In this document: positions 18,475-29,157 of the stretch, piece after piece
How the letters are laid out: every line of letters starts with the position of its first letter
How positions within the stretch are numbered: the stretch's first letter is position 1
From: Thauera humireducens
GTDB lineage: Bacteria > Pseudomonadota > Gammaproteobacteria > Burkholderiales > Rhodocyclaceae
Reading direction: 5' to 3'
Length of the DNA stretch: 64,000 nt
Assembly (NCBI RefSeq): GCF_001051995.2
Contig: NZ_CP014646.1
Location: 2,294,001 to 2,358,000, forward strand
Program-made: the position numbers and the translations under genes
The notes under the pieces: generated by a model
Database searches by the model: none
Told to the model about the DNA's origin: nothing
The model's input: only the letters and a program-made list of their open reading frames with translations

Positions 18475-19326
18475 ATGCTGGCGCTCTTGCAAGACCCGCT
18501 CGCCTTCACCGGCGTGGGCGCCCTGCTGGGATTGTTCGTCGGCAGCTTCCTGAACGTCGTGATCCACCGCCTGCCAAGGATGATGGAGCGTGACTGGCAT
18601 GTACAAGCTGCCGAGTTGAGGGGCGAGGAGGTCCAGCCGACCGAGCGCTTCAATCTCGCGACGCCGCGGTCGCGCTGCCCGCACTGCGGGCACCTCATCG
18701 GCGCGCTCGAGAACATCCCGGTCCTGAGCTACCTCGTGCTGCGGGGGCGCTGCGGCCACTGCGGCGCCCGGATCAGCCTGCGCTACCCGATCGTCGAGGC
18801 GTTCACCGCCCTGCTCTCGGGCTACGCTGCCTGGCATTTCGGTTTCGGGCTCGCGGCTGCCGGCGCCCTGCTGTTCATCTGGACGATGGTGGCGCTGGCC
18901 TTCATCGACATCGATACGCAGCTGCTGCCCGACGATCTGACGCTTCCTCTGCTTTGGCTTGGCCTGCTCTTCAACCTGGGCGACACCTTTACCGATCTGC
19001 CCAGTGCAGTGATCGGCGCCATGGCAGGGTATCTTGCGTTGTGGTCAGTGTATTGGCTGTTCAAGCTCGTCACCGGCAAGGAAGGCATGGGCTATGGCGA
19101 CTTCAAGCTGCTGGCAGCCATTGGCGCCTGGCTGGGCTGGTCGCTGCTGCCGCTGACGATCCTGCTCTCGTCGCTCGTCGGCGCGGTCGTCGGCATCACC
19201 CTCATCGTCCTTGCCCGCCACGGTCGCAACGTGCCGATCCCCTTTGGCCCCTACCTGGCCGCAGCGGGCATCATCGCCCTGTTCTGGGGCGAGACCCTGA
19301 CGTCCCGCTACCTCGGTCTGCTCTGA
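18475..19326 (+). CDS. pilD: Prepilin peptidase / N-methyltransferase PilD
   Basis: This encodes 283 aa. The N-terminal region has FVGSFLNVVIHRLPRMMERDW and a cytoplasmic zinc-binding loop with two CxxC pairs (CPHCGH and CGHCGA). The catalytic aspartates of the aspartyl protease are in FIDIDTQLLPDDLTLPL and GYGDFKLLAAIGAWLG. Eight or so membrane helices follow the usual plan. The enzyme cleaves and N-methylates prepilins. It begins 3 bases after pilC. In many relatives pilD is followed by coaE; here a terminator and an FmdB-like gene follow instead. Confidence 0.97.
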   Translation: MLALLQDPLAFTGVGALLGLFVGSFLNVVIHRLPRMMERDWHVQAAELRGEEVQPTERFNLATPRSRCPHCGHLIGALENIPVLSYLVLRGRCGHCGARISLRYPIVEAFTALLSGYAAWHFGFGLAAAGALLFIWTMVALAFIDIDTQLLPDDLTLPLLWLGLLFNLGDTFTDLPSAVIGAMAGYLALWSVYWLFKLVTGKEGMGYGDFKLLAAIGAWLGWSLLPLTILLSSLVGAVVGITLIVLARHGRNVPIPFGPYLAAAGIIALFWGETLTSRYLGLL

Positions 19327-19394
19327 CGCGTCAGCCTTGCAGGCCAGGCACCGCCGGCTTGAACTCGATTGGGCTCAGCCCCATATATGCTTGG

Positions 19395-19422
19395 GGCGCG
19401 CCGTCTGGGTACGCGCCTTTTT
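19395..19422 (+). terminator. Rho-independent terminator after pilBCD
   Basis: GGCGCG pairs with CGCGCC across an 11-base loop, followed by five T residues. It separates the pilus operon from the FmdB-like gene 50 bases downstream. Confidence 0.7.
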
Positions 19423-19472
19423 CCTTATGCTGCATTGCGTTAGACTTGCGCACTTGTTTTCGGGAGCTTGTC

Positions 19473-19736
19473 ATGCCCATCTACGAATATCGTTGCCCGA
19501 GCTGCGGTTTCCAGAAGGAACACCTGCAGAAAATGAGCGATGAACCCCTGTCGTCCTGCCCGTCCTGCGGTGCCACCGGCTACGCCAAACTGCTGTCGGC
19601 CGCCGGCTTCCAGCTGAAGGGCACCGGCTGGTACGCCACCGACTTCAAGGGTGGCAGCACCGCCTCTTCGCCCTCTACCGACAGCAGCCCATCGTCCGCC
19701 CCCGCTTGCGCCGGCGGCGGCTGCGCCTGTCACTGA
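19473..19736 (+). CDS. FmdB-family zinc-ribbon protein
   Basis: This encodes 87 aa; the start [13 protein letters not shown] is the family hallmark, so the longer frame upstream (inside pilD in another frame) is dropped. Cysteine pairs CPSCGF and CPSCGA form a putative regulatory zinc ribbon. The tail is serine-rich and ends CAGGGCACH, adding three more cysteines and a histidine. The function is unknown; FmdB was named from the formamidase locus. The neighbouring order (zinc ribbon, DUF502, aspS) is widely kept in betaproteobacteria. Confidence 0.92.
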   Translation: MPIYEYRCPSCGFQKEHLQKMSDEPLSSCPSCGATGYAKLLSAAGFQLKGTGWYATDFKGGSTASSPSTDSSPSSAPACAGGGCACH

Positions 19737-19793
19737 GGCCGCTGCACGCGCCATCGTCCGGCCTGCCCCGTGCAGGCCCTGCAAGAAGATTCC

Positions 19794-20417
19794 GTGAAGA
19801 AATACTTCATCACCGGCCTGCTGATCTGGATTCCGCTGGCGATCACCTTCATGGTGCTCGCGTGGATCGTCAACACGCTCGATCAGATCCTGCTCTGGCT
19901 GCCCAATGGCGCACAGCCGCAGACCGTTCTCGGATTCAACATCCCGGGCATTGGCGTGCTGATGGCCCTGGCCATCGTGCTGGCGACCGGTCTCGTGGCC
20001 GCGAACGTGCTCGGCCAGAAGATCGTTGCCCTCTGGGAGGCCGTCCTCGCCCGCATCCCGGTGGTGAAGTCGATCTACTACAGTGTCAAGCAGGTATCGG
20101 ACACCTTGTTCTCGAGCAGCGGCCAGGCCTTCCGCAAGGCCCTGCTCGTGCAATACCCGCGCCAGGGCGCGTGGACCATCGCCTTCCTCACCGGCAAGCC
20201 CGGCGGAGACGCCGCCCACCACCTCGCCGGCGACTACGTCAGTGTCTATGTTCCGACCACGCCCAACCCGACCTCCGGCTTCTTTCTGATGATGCCGCGG
20301 GACGACGTGATCGAGCTCGACATGAGCGTCGACGAAGCGTTGAAGTACATCATTTCGATGGGCGTCGTCGCGCCCCCCAGCCGCCGTGCCGAGCGCCCGG
20401 CGCTGCTAAACGAATAA
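19794..20417 (+). CDS. DUF502 membrane protein
   Basis: This encodes 207 aa from GTG 19794 (family N-terminus [17 protein letters not shown]); GTG 19770 would add eight residues. Two transmembrane segments occupy residues ~5-30 and ~50-75, followed by a cytoplasmic domain with [19 protein letters not shown] and [17 protein letters not shown], both diagnostic for DUF502. The function is unknown. It lies between the FmdB-like gene and aspS and is probably transcribed with them. Confidence 0.9.
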   Translation: MKKYFITGLLIWIPLAITFMVLAWIVNTLDQILLWLPNGAQPQTVLGFNIPGIGVLMALAIVLATGLVAANVLGQKIVALWEAVLARIPVVKSIYYSVKQVSDTLFSSSGQAFRKALLVQYPRQGAWTIAFLTGKPGGDAAHHLAGDYVSVYVPTTPNPTSGFFLMMPRDDVIELDMSVDEALKYIISMGVVAPPSRRAERPALLNE

Positions 20418-20485
20418 GCCAGCCCACTTTCAAGACCGAAGCGCGGCGTATCGTCGTCGCCCACCAGACCTGCCGGAACCCTGAC

Positions 20486-22285
20486 ATGCGAACTCACTAT
20501 TGCGGACAAGTCACCGCCGCCGACCTCGACCAGATCGTCACCATTTGTGGCTGGGTACATCGTCGCCGCGACCACGGCGGCGTGATCTTCATCGACCTGC
20601 GCGACCGTGAAGGCCTGGTTCAGGTCGTATGCGACCCCGACCGTGCCGAGATGTTCAGGCTCGCCGAGTCGGTGCGCAGCGAGTTCGTCCTGAAGATGAG
20701 CGGCAAGGTCCGCCGCCGCCCGGCGGGGACCGAGAACGCCAACCTGACGTCCGGCGAGATCGAGATCCTGTGCCACGAGATCGAGGTGCTGAACGCGGCG
20801 GCGACGCCCCCGTTCCAGGTGGATGACGAGAACCTGTCCGAGACGGTGCGTCTGACCAACCGCGTCATCGACCTGCGCCGCCCGCAGATGCAGAAGAACC
20901 TGATGCTGCGCTACAAGACCACGATGGCCTTCCGCCGCTTCCTCGACGGCGCCGGCTTCATCGACGTCGAGACGCCGATGCTGACCAAGAGCACACCTGA
21001 AGGCGCACGCGACTACCTGGTACCCTCACGCGTGCACCCGGGCCAGTTCTTCGCCCTGCCTCAGTCGCCCCAGCTCTTCAAGCAGTTGCTGATGGTCGCC
21101 GGCTACGACCGCTACTACCAGATCGTCAAGTGCTTCCGCGACGAGGACCTGCGCGCCGACCGCCAGCCCGAGTTCACCCAGGTCGACCTCGAGACCTCGT
21201 TCATGAACGAGCACGAGATCACCGCGCTGGTCGAGGAGATGATCCGCTTCGTGTTCAAGGAGGCGATGGCGGTCGAGCTGCCCGCGCCCTTCCCGCGCAT
21301 GACCTACGCCGAGGCGATGCGCCGTTACGGCTCGGACAAACCCGACCTGCGCGTCACGCTGGAACTCACCGACGTCACCGACGCTGTGCAGGACGTCGCC
21401 TTCAAGGTCTTCAGCGGCCCCGCCACCTCGGGCGGCCGGGTCGCCGCGATGCGCGTGCCCGGCGGCAACAGCCTGACCCGCGGCGAGATCGACGAGTACA
21501 CCAAGTTCGTCGGCATCTACGGCGCCAAGGGCCTGGCCTACATCAAGGTCAACGACGTCACCCAGCCCAACGAACAGGGCCTGCAGTCGCCGATCGTCAA
21601 GAACCTGCACGAGACGGCGCTGCGCACCATCCTCGAGCGCACCGGCGCGCAATCGGGCGACCTGATCTTCTTCGGCGCCGACAAGACCAAGGTGGTCAAC
21701 GACGCCATGGGCGCACTGCGCATCAAGCTCGGCCACGAGAAGGGCTATGTTACGGGCGAGGCATGGTGCCCGCTGTGGGTGGTCGACTTCCCGATGTTCG
21801 AGTACGACGAGGACGACAAGCGCTGGGTCGCCTGCCACCACCCCTTCACCAGCCCGAAGGACGAACACCTCGACCTGCTGACGACCAACCCGGGCGAGTG
21901 CCTCGCCAAGGCGTACGATCTGGCACTGAACGGCTGGGAAATCGGCGGCGGCTCGGTGCGTATCCACCGCGCCGACGTGCAGGCCAAGGTGTTCGACGCG
22001 CTCAACATCGGCCCCGAGGAGCAGCAGGTGAAGTTCGGCTTCCTGCTCGACGCACTGAAGTATGGCGCCCCGCCGCACGGCGGCCTGGCTTTCGGCCTCG
22101 ACCGCATCGTCACCATGATGACCGGTGCCGAGTCGATCCGCGACGTCATTGCCTTCCCCAAGACCCAGCGTGCGCAGTGCCTGCTGACCAACGCCCCGGG
22201 CGAAGTGGATGAAAAGCAGCTGCGCGAACTGCACATCCGCCTGCGCCAGAAGGTCGAAACCCAGGTCGAAGTCGGCAAGACCTGA
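20486..22285 (+). CDS. aspS: Aspartyl-tRNA synthetase
   Basis: This encodes 599 aa from ATG 20486 ([16 protein letters not shown]); the frame upstream overlaps other genes. An OB-fold anticodon domain at the N-terminus ([23 protein letters not shown]) precedes the class II core: motif 2 region [23 protein letters not shown], the bacterial GAD insertion and motif 3 [15 protein letters not shown]. It charges tRNA-Asp. I cannot tell by eye whether it is discriminating or also charges tRNA-Asn. It ends the DUF502-aspS run. Confidence 0.98.
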   Translation: MRTHYCGQVTAADLDQIVTICGWVHRRRDHGGVIFIDLRDREGLVQVVCDPDRAEMFRLAESVRSEFVLKMSGKVRRRPAGTENANLTSGEIEILCHEIEVLNAAATPPFQVDDENLSETVRLTNRVIDLRRPQMQKNLMLRYKTTMAFRRFLDGAGFIDVETPMLTKSTPEGARDYLVPSRVHPGQFFALPQSPQLFKQLLMVAGYDRYYQIVKCFRDEDLRADRQPEFTQVDLETSFMNEHEITALVEEMIRFVFKEAMAVELPAPFPRMTYAEAMRRYGSDKPDLRVTLELTDVTDAVQDVAFKVFSGPATSGGRVAAMRVPGGNSLTRGEIDEYTKFVGIYGAKGLAYIKVNDVTQPNEQGLQSPIVKNLHETALRTILERTGAQSGDLIFFGADKTKVVNDAMGALRIKLGHEKGYVTGEAWCPLWVVDFPMFEYDEDDKRWVACHHPFTSPKDEHLDLLTTNPGECLAKAYDLALNGWEIGGGSVRIHRADVQAKVFDALNIGPEEQQVKFGFLLDALKYGAPPHGGLAFGLDRIVTMMTGAESIRDVIAFPKTQRAQCLLTNAPGEVDEKQLRELHIRLRQKVETQVEVGKT

Positions 22286-22452
22286 GCTTGCCGCACAGCC
22301 CCCCAGCGGGCTCCACCGCGCCCTGTATCCCCTGAGGATGCCCGGCGTCGTGGAGCCCGTCTCCGTTTGCGTCGACGACCGACCGAACACCGCCCTTTCA
22401 GATTTCGACAGGGATGCCGTAATCTTCTCCTGAAGCACGCCCCTGCGTGCAC

Positions 22453-24117
22453 ATGGCGCCATTACAGATGCTCCTGCCGAACGAGCTCGAAGTCCTCGTC
22501 GTCGAAAGCCAGCCCAACATGCGTGCGCAGCTGCGCACGATGCTGTCGTCGATCGGCATCGAGAACGCCCAGTACGCGGTTTCCGCAACGGCCGCGATGA
22601 AGCGGCTGCGCGAACATCGCTACGACCTGATCCTGTGCGAATACAACCTCGGCGAAGGCCAGGACGGCCAGCACCTGCTCGAGGACCTGCACGCCCACGG
22701 CATCATCCCGCTCGACACCGTGTTCGTCATGATCACCGGCGAACGCAATTACGAACGCGTCACCAGCGCGTGCGAGCTCTCCCCCAACGACTACATCCTC
22801 AAGCCGCTCAACGCCGAGACGCTGCGCGTGCGGCTGCTGCGAGCCTTCCAGAAACGCGACATCTTCCTGCCGGCATGGCAGTTGATGCGACTTGGCGATC
22901 CGGTTGGTGCCATCGAGTACTGCCGCATCGCACGCGACGAGAACCCGCAACACCTCACTGACCTGCTGCGACTGCAGGCGCAGTTGCACGCCAGCATCGG
23001 CCAGCTCGACGAAGCCGAGTCGCTCTATCGCGAGATCCTCGGCTCGCGCAGCATCCCATGGGCCGAACTCGGACTTGCCCGACTGCTGGTACTCAAGAAG
23101 CGCTACGTCGAGGCCGAGGACATCCTGACAGGCCTGATTGCGCGCCATGACCGCTTCATCGCCGCCTACGAACTGCTCGCCCAGCTCCGCGAAGAAACCG
23201 GTCGTCCGGACGAGGCCTGCGCCACCCTGAACGCTGCCGCGGAGAAGTCGCCGCACCGCGTCGCGCGCCTGCGGCACCTCGGCACGCTGTCACTCGCCAT
23301 CGGAAATCCGGCGGGCGCGGAAGAGGCGCTTGCAGAGGTTGTCCGCAAGGGCAAGTACTCCGAATTCCGCGATCCGGAGGACCACGTCCGCCTCGTCCAG
23401 GCACAGCTTGCCCAAGCCAAGGTGCAGGATGCCCAAGGCACCATCGCAGACCTCGACCGCAGCATGGGACGACAACCCAAGGGTGAGGTCTGCAAGGCCG
23501 TGTGCACGGCGCTGGTGCATGCCCACAACAACGATCGCGCTCGAGCGCAGGCTGCGCTGAAGGCCGCAGCGCTAGCCGGCGGCACCGTGCGCGAGCTGTC
23601 GGTCGGGCTGCGGCAGGACCTGATCAGGGCCTGCTTCGACCAGGACATGCAGGAGCAGGCCAGCGAACTCGTCACCGACCTGTTGCGCAGCTCGGCCGAC
23701 GAACGCACCATCGAGACCACGCGCGCGGTACTCGACCAGCGCGGACTCGGGCACCTGTCACAGGAGATCGAGGCGCGCATCCAGACCGAGGTCAAGTCGC
23801 TCGTCACCACGGGCGCGGAGAAAGCACGCGCAGGCGACTTCGACGGCGCCGTGGCCGAGATGATGAGCGCGGCGCGCAAGCTGCCGGGCAATCCCCATGT
23901 GCTGTTCAACGCCGCCCTCGCACTGCTGCGCCACATCGAGAACCGCGGTTGGAACGATGCCTTCGCCACCCAGGCGCGCGGCCTCATCCAGCGCGCCCAG
24001 CGCCTGTCCCCCGCCAATCCACGGCTGGCTGCGATCACCGAGTTCATGCACGCGCTCATCAAGCGCTACGGCATCCGGCCGGAAAAGGTCTTGGGCCGCC
24101 CGGCACGAACCTTCTGA
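22453..24117 (+). CDS. Receiver-like domain fused to TPR repeats; phosphorylation site degenerate
   Basis: This encodes 554 aa from ATG 22453 (GTG 22447 and ATG 22468 are possible). Residues ~10-130 form a CheY-like receiver: VLVVESQPNMR, LILCEYNLGEGQDG, FVMITGE and NDYILKPLNAETL. The acceptor Asp is replaced by Glu63 (codon GAA at 22639), and the acidic pair is reduced to Glu18-Ser19; Thr95 and Lys117 remain. Ordinary phosphorelay control is therefore unlikely. From ~140 on, helical TPR-type repeats (AQLHASIGQLDEAESLYREIL and similar) make a protein-interaction scaffold. No kinase gene is adjacent. The partner is unknown. Confidence 0.85.
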   Translation: MAPLQMLLPNELEVLVVESQPNMRAQLRTMLSSIGIENAQYAVSATAAMKRLREHRYDLILCEYNLGEGQDGQHLLEDLHAHGIIPLDTVFVMITGERNYERVTSACELSPNDYILKPLNAETLRVRLLRAFQKRDIFLPAWQLMRLGDPVGAIEYCRIARDENPQHLTDLLRLQAQLHASIGQLDEAESLYREILGSRSIPWAELGLARLLVLKKRYVEAEDILTGLIARHDRFIAAYELLAQLREETGRPDEACATLNAAAEKSPHRVARLRHLGTLSLAIGNPAGAEEALAEVVRKGKYSEFRDPEDHVRLVQAQLAQAKVQDAQGTIADLDRSMGRQPKGEVCKAVCTALVHAHNNDRARAQAALKAAALAGGTVRELSVGLRQDLIRACFDQDMQEQASELVTDLLRSSADERTIETTRAVLDQRGLGHLSQEIEARIQTEVKSLVTTGAEKARAGDFDGAVAEMMSAARKLPGNPHVLFNAALALLRHIENRGWNDAFATQARGLIQRAQRLSPANPRLAAITEFMHALIKRYGIRPEKVLGRPARTF

Positions 24118-24135
24118 ACACCGCCGACTGCTGCA

Positions 24136-24492
24136 ATGTTCCGCACGCTGCTGCTCCGCCTCGCGCTCCTCCTCGTCCTGCTTGCAGGCTGCACGCCGAC
24201 CGGCCCGGACCGCGACACGCTCGCCGGCCTGCCGCAGGAGGCGGTCGAGACCATCAGCCTGATCCAGAAGGGCGGCCCCTTCCCCTACCGCAAGGACGGC
24301 ACCGTGTTCCAGAACCGTGAGGGCCTGCTGCCACAGAAACCGCGCGGCTACTACCGCGAATTCACGGTGCCGACGCCCGGCTCACGCGACCGCGGCGCAC
24401 GCCGCATCGTCACCGGCGGCAATCCGCCCGAGGTCTTCTACTACACCCACGACCACTACCGGAGCTTCCGCCAGGTGGAGCCGCGCCCATGA
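24136..24492 (+). CDS. Barnase-family ribonuclease, predicted lipoprotein
   Basis: This encodes 118 aa. The N-terminus is a hydrophobic signal with lipobox LLAGC (Cys near 19). The C-terminal ~85 residues match guanyl-specific ribonucleases of the barnase/N1 type: LPQEAVETISLIQKGGPFPY, YYREFTV with catalytic Glu75, RRIVTGG with Arg89/90 and YYTHDHYRSF with His107. These correspond to barnase Glu73, Arg87 and His102, so the active site looks complete. The enzyme cleaves RNA after guanosine. The next gene is its inhibitor, joined by an ATGA overlap. A membrane-anchored form is less usual than free secretion. Confidence 0.9.
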   Translation: MFRTLLLRLALLLVLLAGCTPTGPDRDTLAGLPQEAVETISLIQKGGPFPYRKDGTVFQNREGLLPQKPRGYYREFTVPTPGSRDRGARRIVTGGNPPEVFYYTHDHYRSFRQVEPRP

Positions 24493-24857
24493 TTCCCTCT
24501 CCTTCCGACTCACCTTTGGACGTGCGCGTCGAACTCGCCGACTGCACGGACAAGGCTGGACTGCTCAGGCGTTTCGCCGAGGCCTTCCGCTTTCCGGACT
24601 GGTTCGGACACAACTGGGACGCCCTGGCCGACTGCCTCACGGACCTGTCGTGGCTGCCCGCACCGGCCTACCGCGTGGTCCTGTGCAACTCCTCGACCCT
24701 GCGCACGACGCACCCCGACGTGCTGGCCACCACATTCGACATCCTTGACGACACGACGCGCTGCTGGGCTGAGGCCGGCATCGCGTTCAGCGTCGAGGTC
24801 ATGGAAGACGACGCCCCTTCCGCTAGCGCCCGCCCGCCGCACGACGCGCCTCGATAA
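24489..24857 (+). CDS. Barstar-family ribonuclease inhibitor
   Basis: This encodes 122 aa, starting inside the stop of the ribonuclease gene (ATGA). The barstar core is seen in FPDWFGHNWDALADCLTDLSWL, the helix and loop that plug the barnase active site through acidic residues (the two Asp in DALAD and CLTDL). No signal peptide is present, so it acts in the cytoplasm and protects the cell before export of the enzyme. The last ~15 residues (SASARPPHDAPR) are a low-complexity tail, and the 3' end overlaps the CWC gene on the other strand by 35 bases. Confidence 0.9.
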   Translation: MIPSPSDSPLDVRVELADCTDKAGLLRRFAEAFRFPDWFGHNWDALADCLTDLSWLPAPAYRVVLCNSSTLRTTHPDVLATTFDILDDTTRCWAEAGIAFSVEVMEDDAPSASARPPHDAPR

Positions 24858-25047
24858 GCTCGGCGAGACACCTCGGACAGTAACAGGCGCCGGTCTCGGG
24901 TACGGATTCCGGCGCTGGCACGGCAAAAGCGGCCGGGTAGGCCGCACACCAGCAGGCCGCCTCGCCCGCGCGCATGCCACAGGTGAAACGCGCGCCGCAA
25001 CGCGGACAGAGGTTACTCGGCGTCGAGTCTGGCACTGAGGGGTTCAT
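24823..25047 (-). CDS. Cysteine-rich CWC-family small protein
   Basis: This encodes 74 aa. Cysteines are arranged as CPRCGARFTC, a central CWC and CYCPRCL, the pattern of the cysteine-rich CWC family, probably binding zinc. The function is unknown. It is convergent with the barstar gene, with a 35-base tail overlap, and its start faces the hsp20 promoter region. Confidence 0.8.
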   Translation of the reverse strand: MNPSVPDSTPSNLCPRCGARFTCGMRAGEAACWCAAYPAAFAVPAPESVPETGACYCPRCLAELIEARRAAGGR

Positions 25048-25086
25048 GATGAATCGGTTTCCTTGAATGCACCGCCCGAATGATAG

Positions 25087-26700
<1,614 letters not shown>

Positions 26701-26713
26701 GCACGAAGTGAAC

Positions 26714-26739
26714 CGCCCCCGCCGCCTGGTGCGGGGGCG
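26714..26739. terminator. Terminator-like hairpin between convergent argB and epimerase genes
   Basis: CGCCCCCGC pairs perfectly with GCGGGGGCG across an eight-base loop. No T-run follows on either side, so termination would be weak or Rho-assisted. Confidence 0.5.
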
Positions 26740-26748
26740 CCTCTGTAC

Positions 26749-27756
26749 TCAGACGCGGTAGTAGTCGCGATACCAGGCAACGAAGCGGGCGACGCCGTCC
26801 TTCACGCTGGTCGCCGGCGCAAAGCCGGTCCAGGCGTTCAGCGCCTCGGTATCGGCGTAGGTCGCCGGCACGTCGCCATCCTGCAGCGGCATGAAGTTCT
26901 TCTGTGCGGTCACGCCCAGGGTTTCCTCGATCGCCGACACGAAGGCCATCAGCTCCACCGGGTTGTGGTTGCCGATGTTGAACACGCGGTACGGGGCGTT
27001 GCTGCGGCCAGGGTCCGGGTTGTCCGAATCGAAGGCGGCATCCGCCGCCGCCGTTCGGTCGAGCGTACGGATCACGCCCTCGACGATGTCATCCACGTAG
27101 GTGAAGTCGCGCTTCATCTTGCCGTGGTTGAAGACGTCGATCGGACGTCCTTCGAGGATGGCCTTGGTGAACAGGAACAACGCCATGTCCGGGCGCCCCC
27201 ACGGACCATAGACGGTGAAGAAGCGCAGGCCGGTCGTCGGCAGGCCGTAGAGATGGCTGTAGGTATGCGCCATCAGTTCGTTCGCCTTCTTGGTCGCGGC
27301 GTAGATGCTCACCGGATGATCGACGCTGTCGCGCTCCGAGAACGGCATCTTGGTATTGCCGCCATAGACGCTGGAACTCGACGCATACACCAGATGCTGC
27401 ACCTTCGCATGCCGGCAGCCCTCCAGGATGTTCATGAAGCCAACCAGGTTGCTGTCGATGTAGGCATGCGGGTTCTGCAGCGAGTAGCGCACCCCGGCCT
27501 GCGCCGCGAGGTGGATCACACGATCGAACTTCTCCTCGGCGAACAGGCGCTCCATGCCGGCACGGTCGGCCACGTCCATCTTCACGAAGCGGAACCCCGC
27601 GTGCGGCGTCAGCCTAGCCAGGCGCGCCTCCTTCAGCGTCGGGTCGTAATAGTCGTTGAGATTGTCGAGTCCGACCACCTGGTCCCCGCGCGCGAGGAGA
27701 CGTTGGGACGCATGCATGCCGATGAAGCCGGCGGCACCAGTGACGAGGATTTTCAT
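26749..27756 (-). CDS. NAD-dependent sugar-nucleotide epimerase (UDP-glucuronate 4-epimerase type)
   Basis: This encodes 335 aa from ATG 27756 ([15 protein letters not shown]); the longer frame to 28248 mirrors waaA and is dropped. It is an extended short-chain dehydrogenase: TGAAGFIG for [30 protein letters not shown] and the YAATK catalytic Tyr/Lys pair. The sequence around residues 90-150 and the 335-aa length match UDP-glucuronate 4-epimerases, which make UDP-galacturonate for surface polysaccharides. It is divergent from waaA, consistent with an envelope role. Substrate is inferred from similarity. Confidence 0.88.
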   Translation of the reverse strand: MKILVTGAAGFIGMHASQRLLARGDQVVGLDNLNDYYDPTLKEARLARLTPHAGFRFVKMDVADRAGMERLFAEEKFDRVIHLAAQAGVRYSLQNPHAYIDSNLVGFMNILEGCRHAKVQHLVYASSSSVYGGNTKMPFSERDSVDHPVSIYAATKKANELMAHTYSHLYGLPTTGLRFFTVYGPWGRPDMALFLFTKAILEGRPIDVFNHGKMKRDFTYVDDIVEGVIRTLDRTAAADAAFDSDNPDPGRSNAPYRVFNIGNHNPVELMAFVSAIEETLGVTAQKNFMPLQDGDVPATYADTEALNAWTGFAPATSVKDGVARFVAWYRDYYRV

Positions 27757-27879
27757 GACGATGTCGGGTTGGGAGAATCGAAGACGCTGGATTATCGCAT
27801 GCGCGCACGGGCGGCGTATGACAGTCCCACCCCCTGGATCCTTGCTTATACTTGCGCGGTCGTCTGCTGATCCGCCTTG

Positions 27880-29157
27880 ATGCTCACCCGCCTGCCTTAC
27901 ACCCTGCTGTGGATCCTCGCCCTGCCCCTGGTCGTGTTGCGCCTGCTGTGGCGCGGACGACGCCAGCCGGGTTACCTGAAACACCTCGGTGAGCGCTTCG
28001 GCCGCTACCGGATGCGCGCACCAGTGCGCGTCATCTGGGTGCATGCCGTGTCCGTGGGCGAAACCCGCGCCGCCGAACCGCTGGTCAGGGCCCTGCTGAA
28101 ACGCTGGCCCGAACACACGGTCCTGCTGACGCACATGACGCCCACCGGCCGCGAGACCTCGAAAGCACTGTTCAACGGCGACTCCCGCGTACTGCGCTGC
28201 TACCTGCCCTACGACCTCAGCTGCTTCGCGGGCGCCTTCCTGCGCCACTTCCGCCCGCAGTTCGGAGTGATCATGGAGACCGAGCTGTGGCCGAATCTGC
28301 TCGCAGCCTGCCGCCGGCGCAGCGTGCCGGTGATCCTGGCCAATGCCCGCCTGTCGGAACGCTCGGCGCGACGCTATGCCCGCCTGCCGGCCTTGAGCGC
28401 CCTGACGATGGGCGCGCTGAGCGCGATCGGTGCGCAGACCGCGGCCGACGCCGCCCGGCTGTCGGCGCTCGGCGCCCGCCGGGTAATGGTCACGGGCAAC
28501 ATCAAGTTCGACATCTCGCCCCCCGAGAACACCAAGGCCCTCGCCAGCCTCTTCCGCGCACGCATCGGCTCACGCCAGGTGCTGCTTGCCGCCAGCACGC
28601 GCGACGGCGAAGAGGCCCTGCTGCTCGACGCCTTCGCCCGCCTCGCGCCGCCCGAGATCCTGCTCGCCCTGGTGCCTCGCCACCCCCAGCGCTTCGACGA
28701 GGTGGCCAGGCTCGCCGCGGCACGTGGCCTCGCGCTTCAGCGCCGCTCGGAGGATCAGCCGGTCGCGGCGCAAACCCGCGTCTGGCTCGGAGATTCGATG
28801 GGAGAAATGTTCGCCTACTACGCCAGTGCGGACGTCGCGCTGATCGGCGGCAGCTGGCTGCCCTTCGGCGGCCAGAACCTGATCGAGGCCTGCGCGGTCG
28901 GCACGCCGGTGGTCGTCGGCCCCCACACCTTCAACTTTGCTGCAGTGGCCGAACAAGCCATCGCGACGGGTGCGGCCCTGCGAATCGAGACGGCCGATGC
29001 GGGCGTCAACGCCGCCCTGGAACTGCTGAAAGAAGCGCGTCGCCGTGGCGACATGGCCGAGGCCGGTTTGCGCTTTGCCGCGGCAGACCGCGGCGCCACC
29101 GCGCGTACGCTGGAACTGCTGGAAGGCGTCGCGCTCAGGGCGCCAGCAGCGCGTTGA
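27880..29157 (+). CDS. waaA: 3-deoxy-D-manno-octulosonic acid transferase
   Basis: This encodes 425 aa from ATG 27880 (TTG 27877 is adjacent). An N-terminal membrane anchor ([16 protein letters not shown]) precedes the GT30 fold: [53 protein letters not shown] and [19 protein letters not shown]. It adds Kdo to lipid A precursor on the cytoplasmic face of the inner membrane. It is convergent with the TolC-like gene, with a 23-base tail overlap. Confidence 0.96.
   Translation: MLTRLPYTLLWILALPLVVLRLLWRGRRQPGYLKHLGERFGRYRMRAPVRVIWVHAVSVGETRAAEPLVRALLKRWPEHTVLLTHMTPTGRETSKALFNGDSRVLRCYLPYDLSCFAGAFLRHFRPQFGVIMETELWPNLLAACRRRSVPVILANARLSERSARRYARLPALSALTMGALSAIGAQTAADAARLSALGARRVMVTGNIKFDISPPENTKALASLFRARIGSRQVLLAASTRDGEEALLLDAFARLAPPEILLALVPRHPQRFDEVARLAAARGLALQRRSEDQPVAAQTRVWLGDSMGEMFAYYASADVALIGGSWLPFGGQNLIEACAVGTPVVVGPHTFNFAAVAEQAIATGAALRIETADAGVNAALELLKEARRRGDMAEAGLRFAAADRGATARTLELLEGVALRAPAAR

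Noticed and set aside
19327..19472. coaE or zapD after pilD
   Set aside because: The gap is 146 bases with a terminator and contains no coding frame of suitable size.
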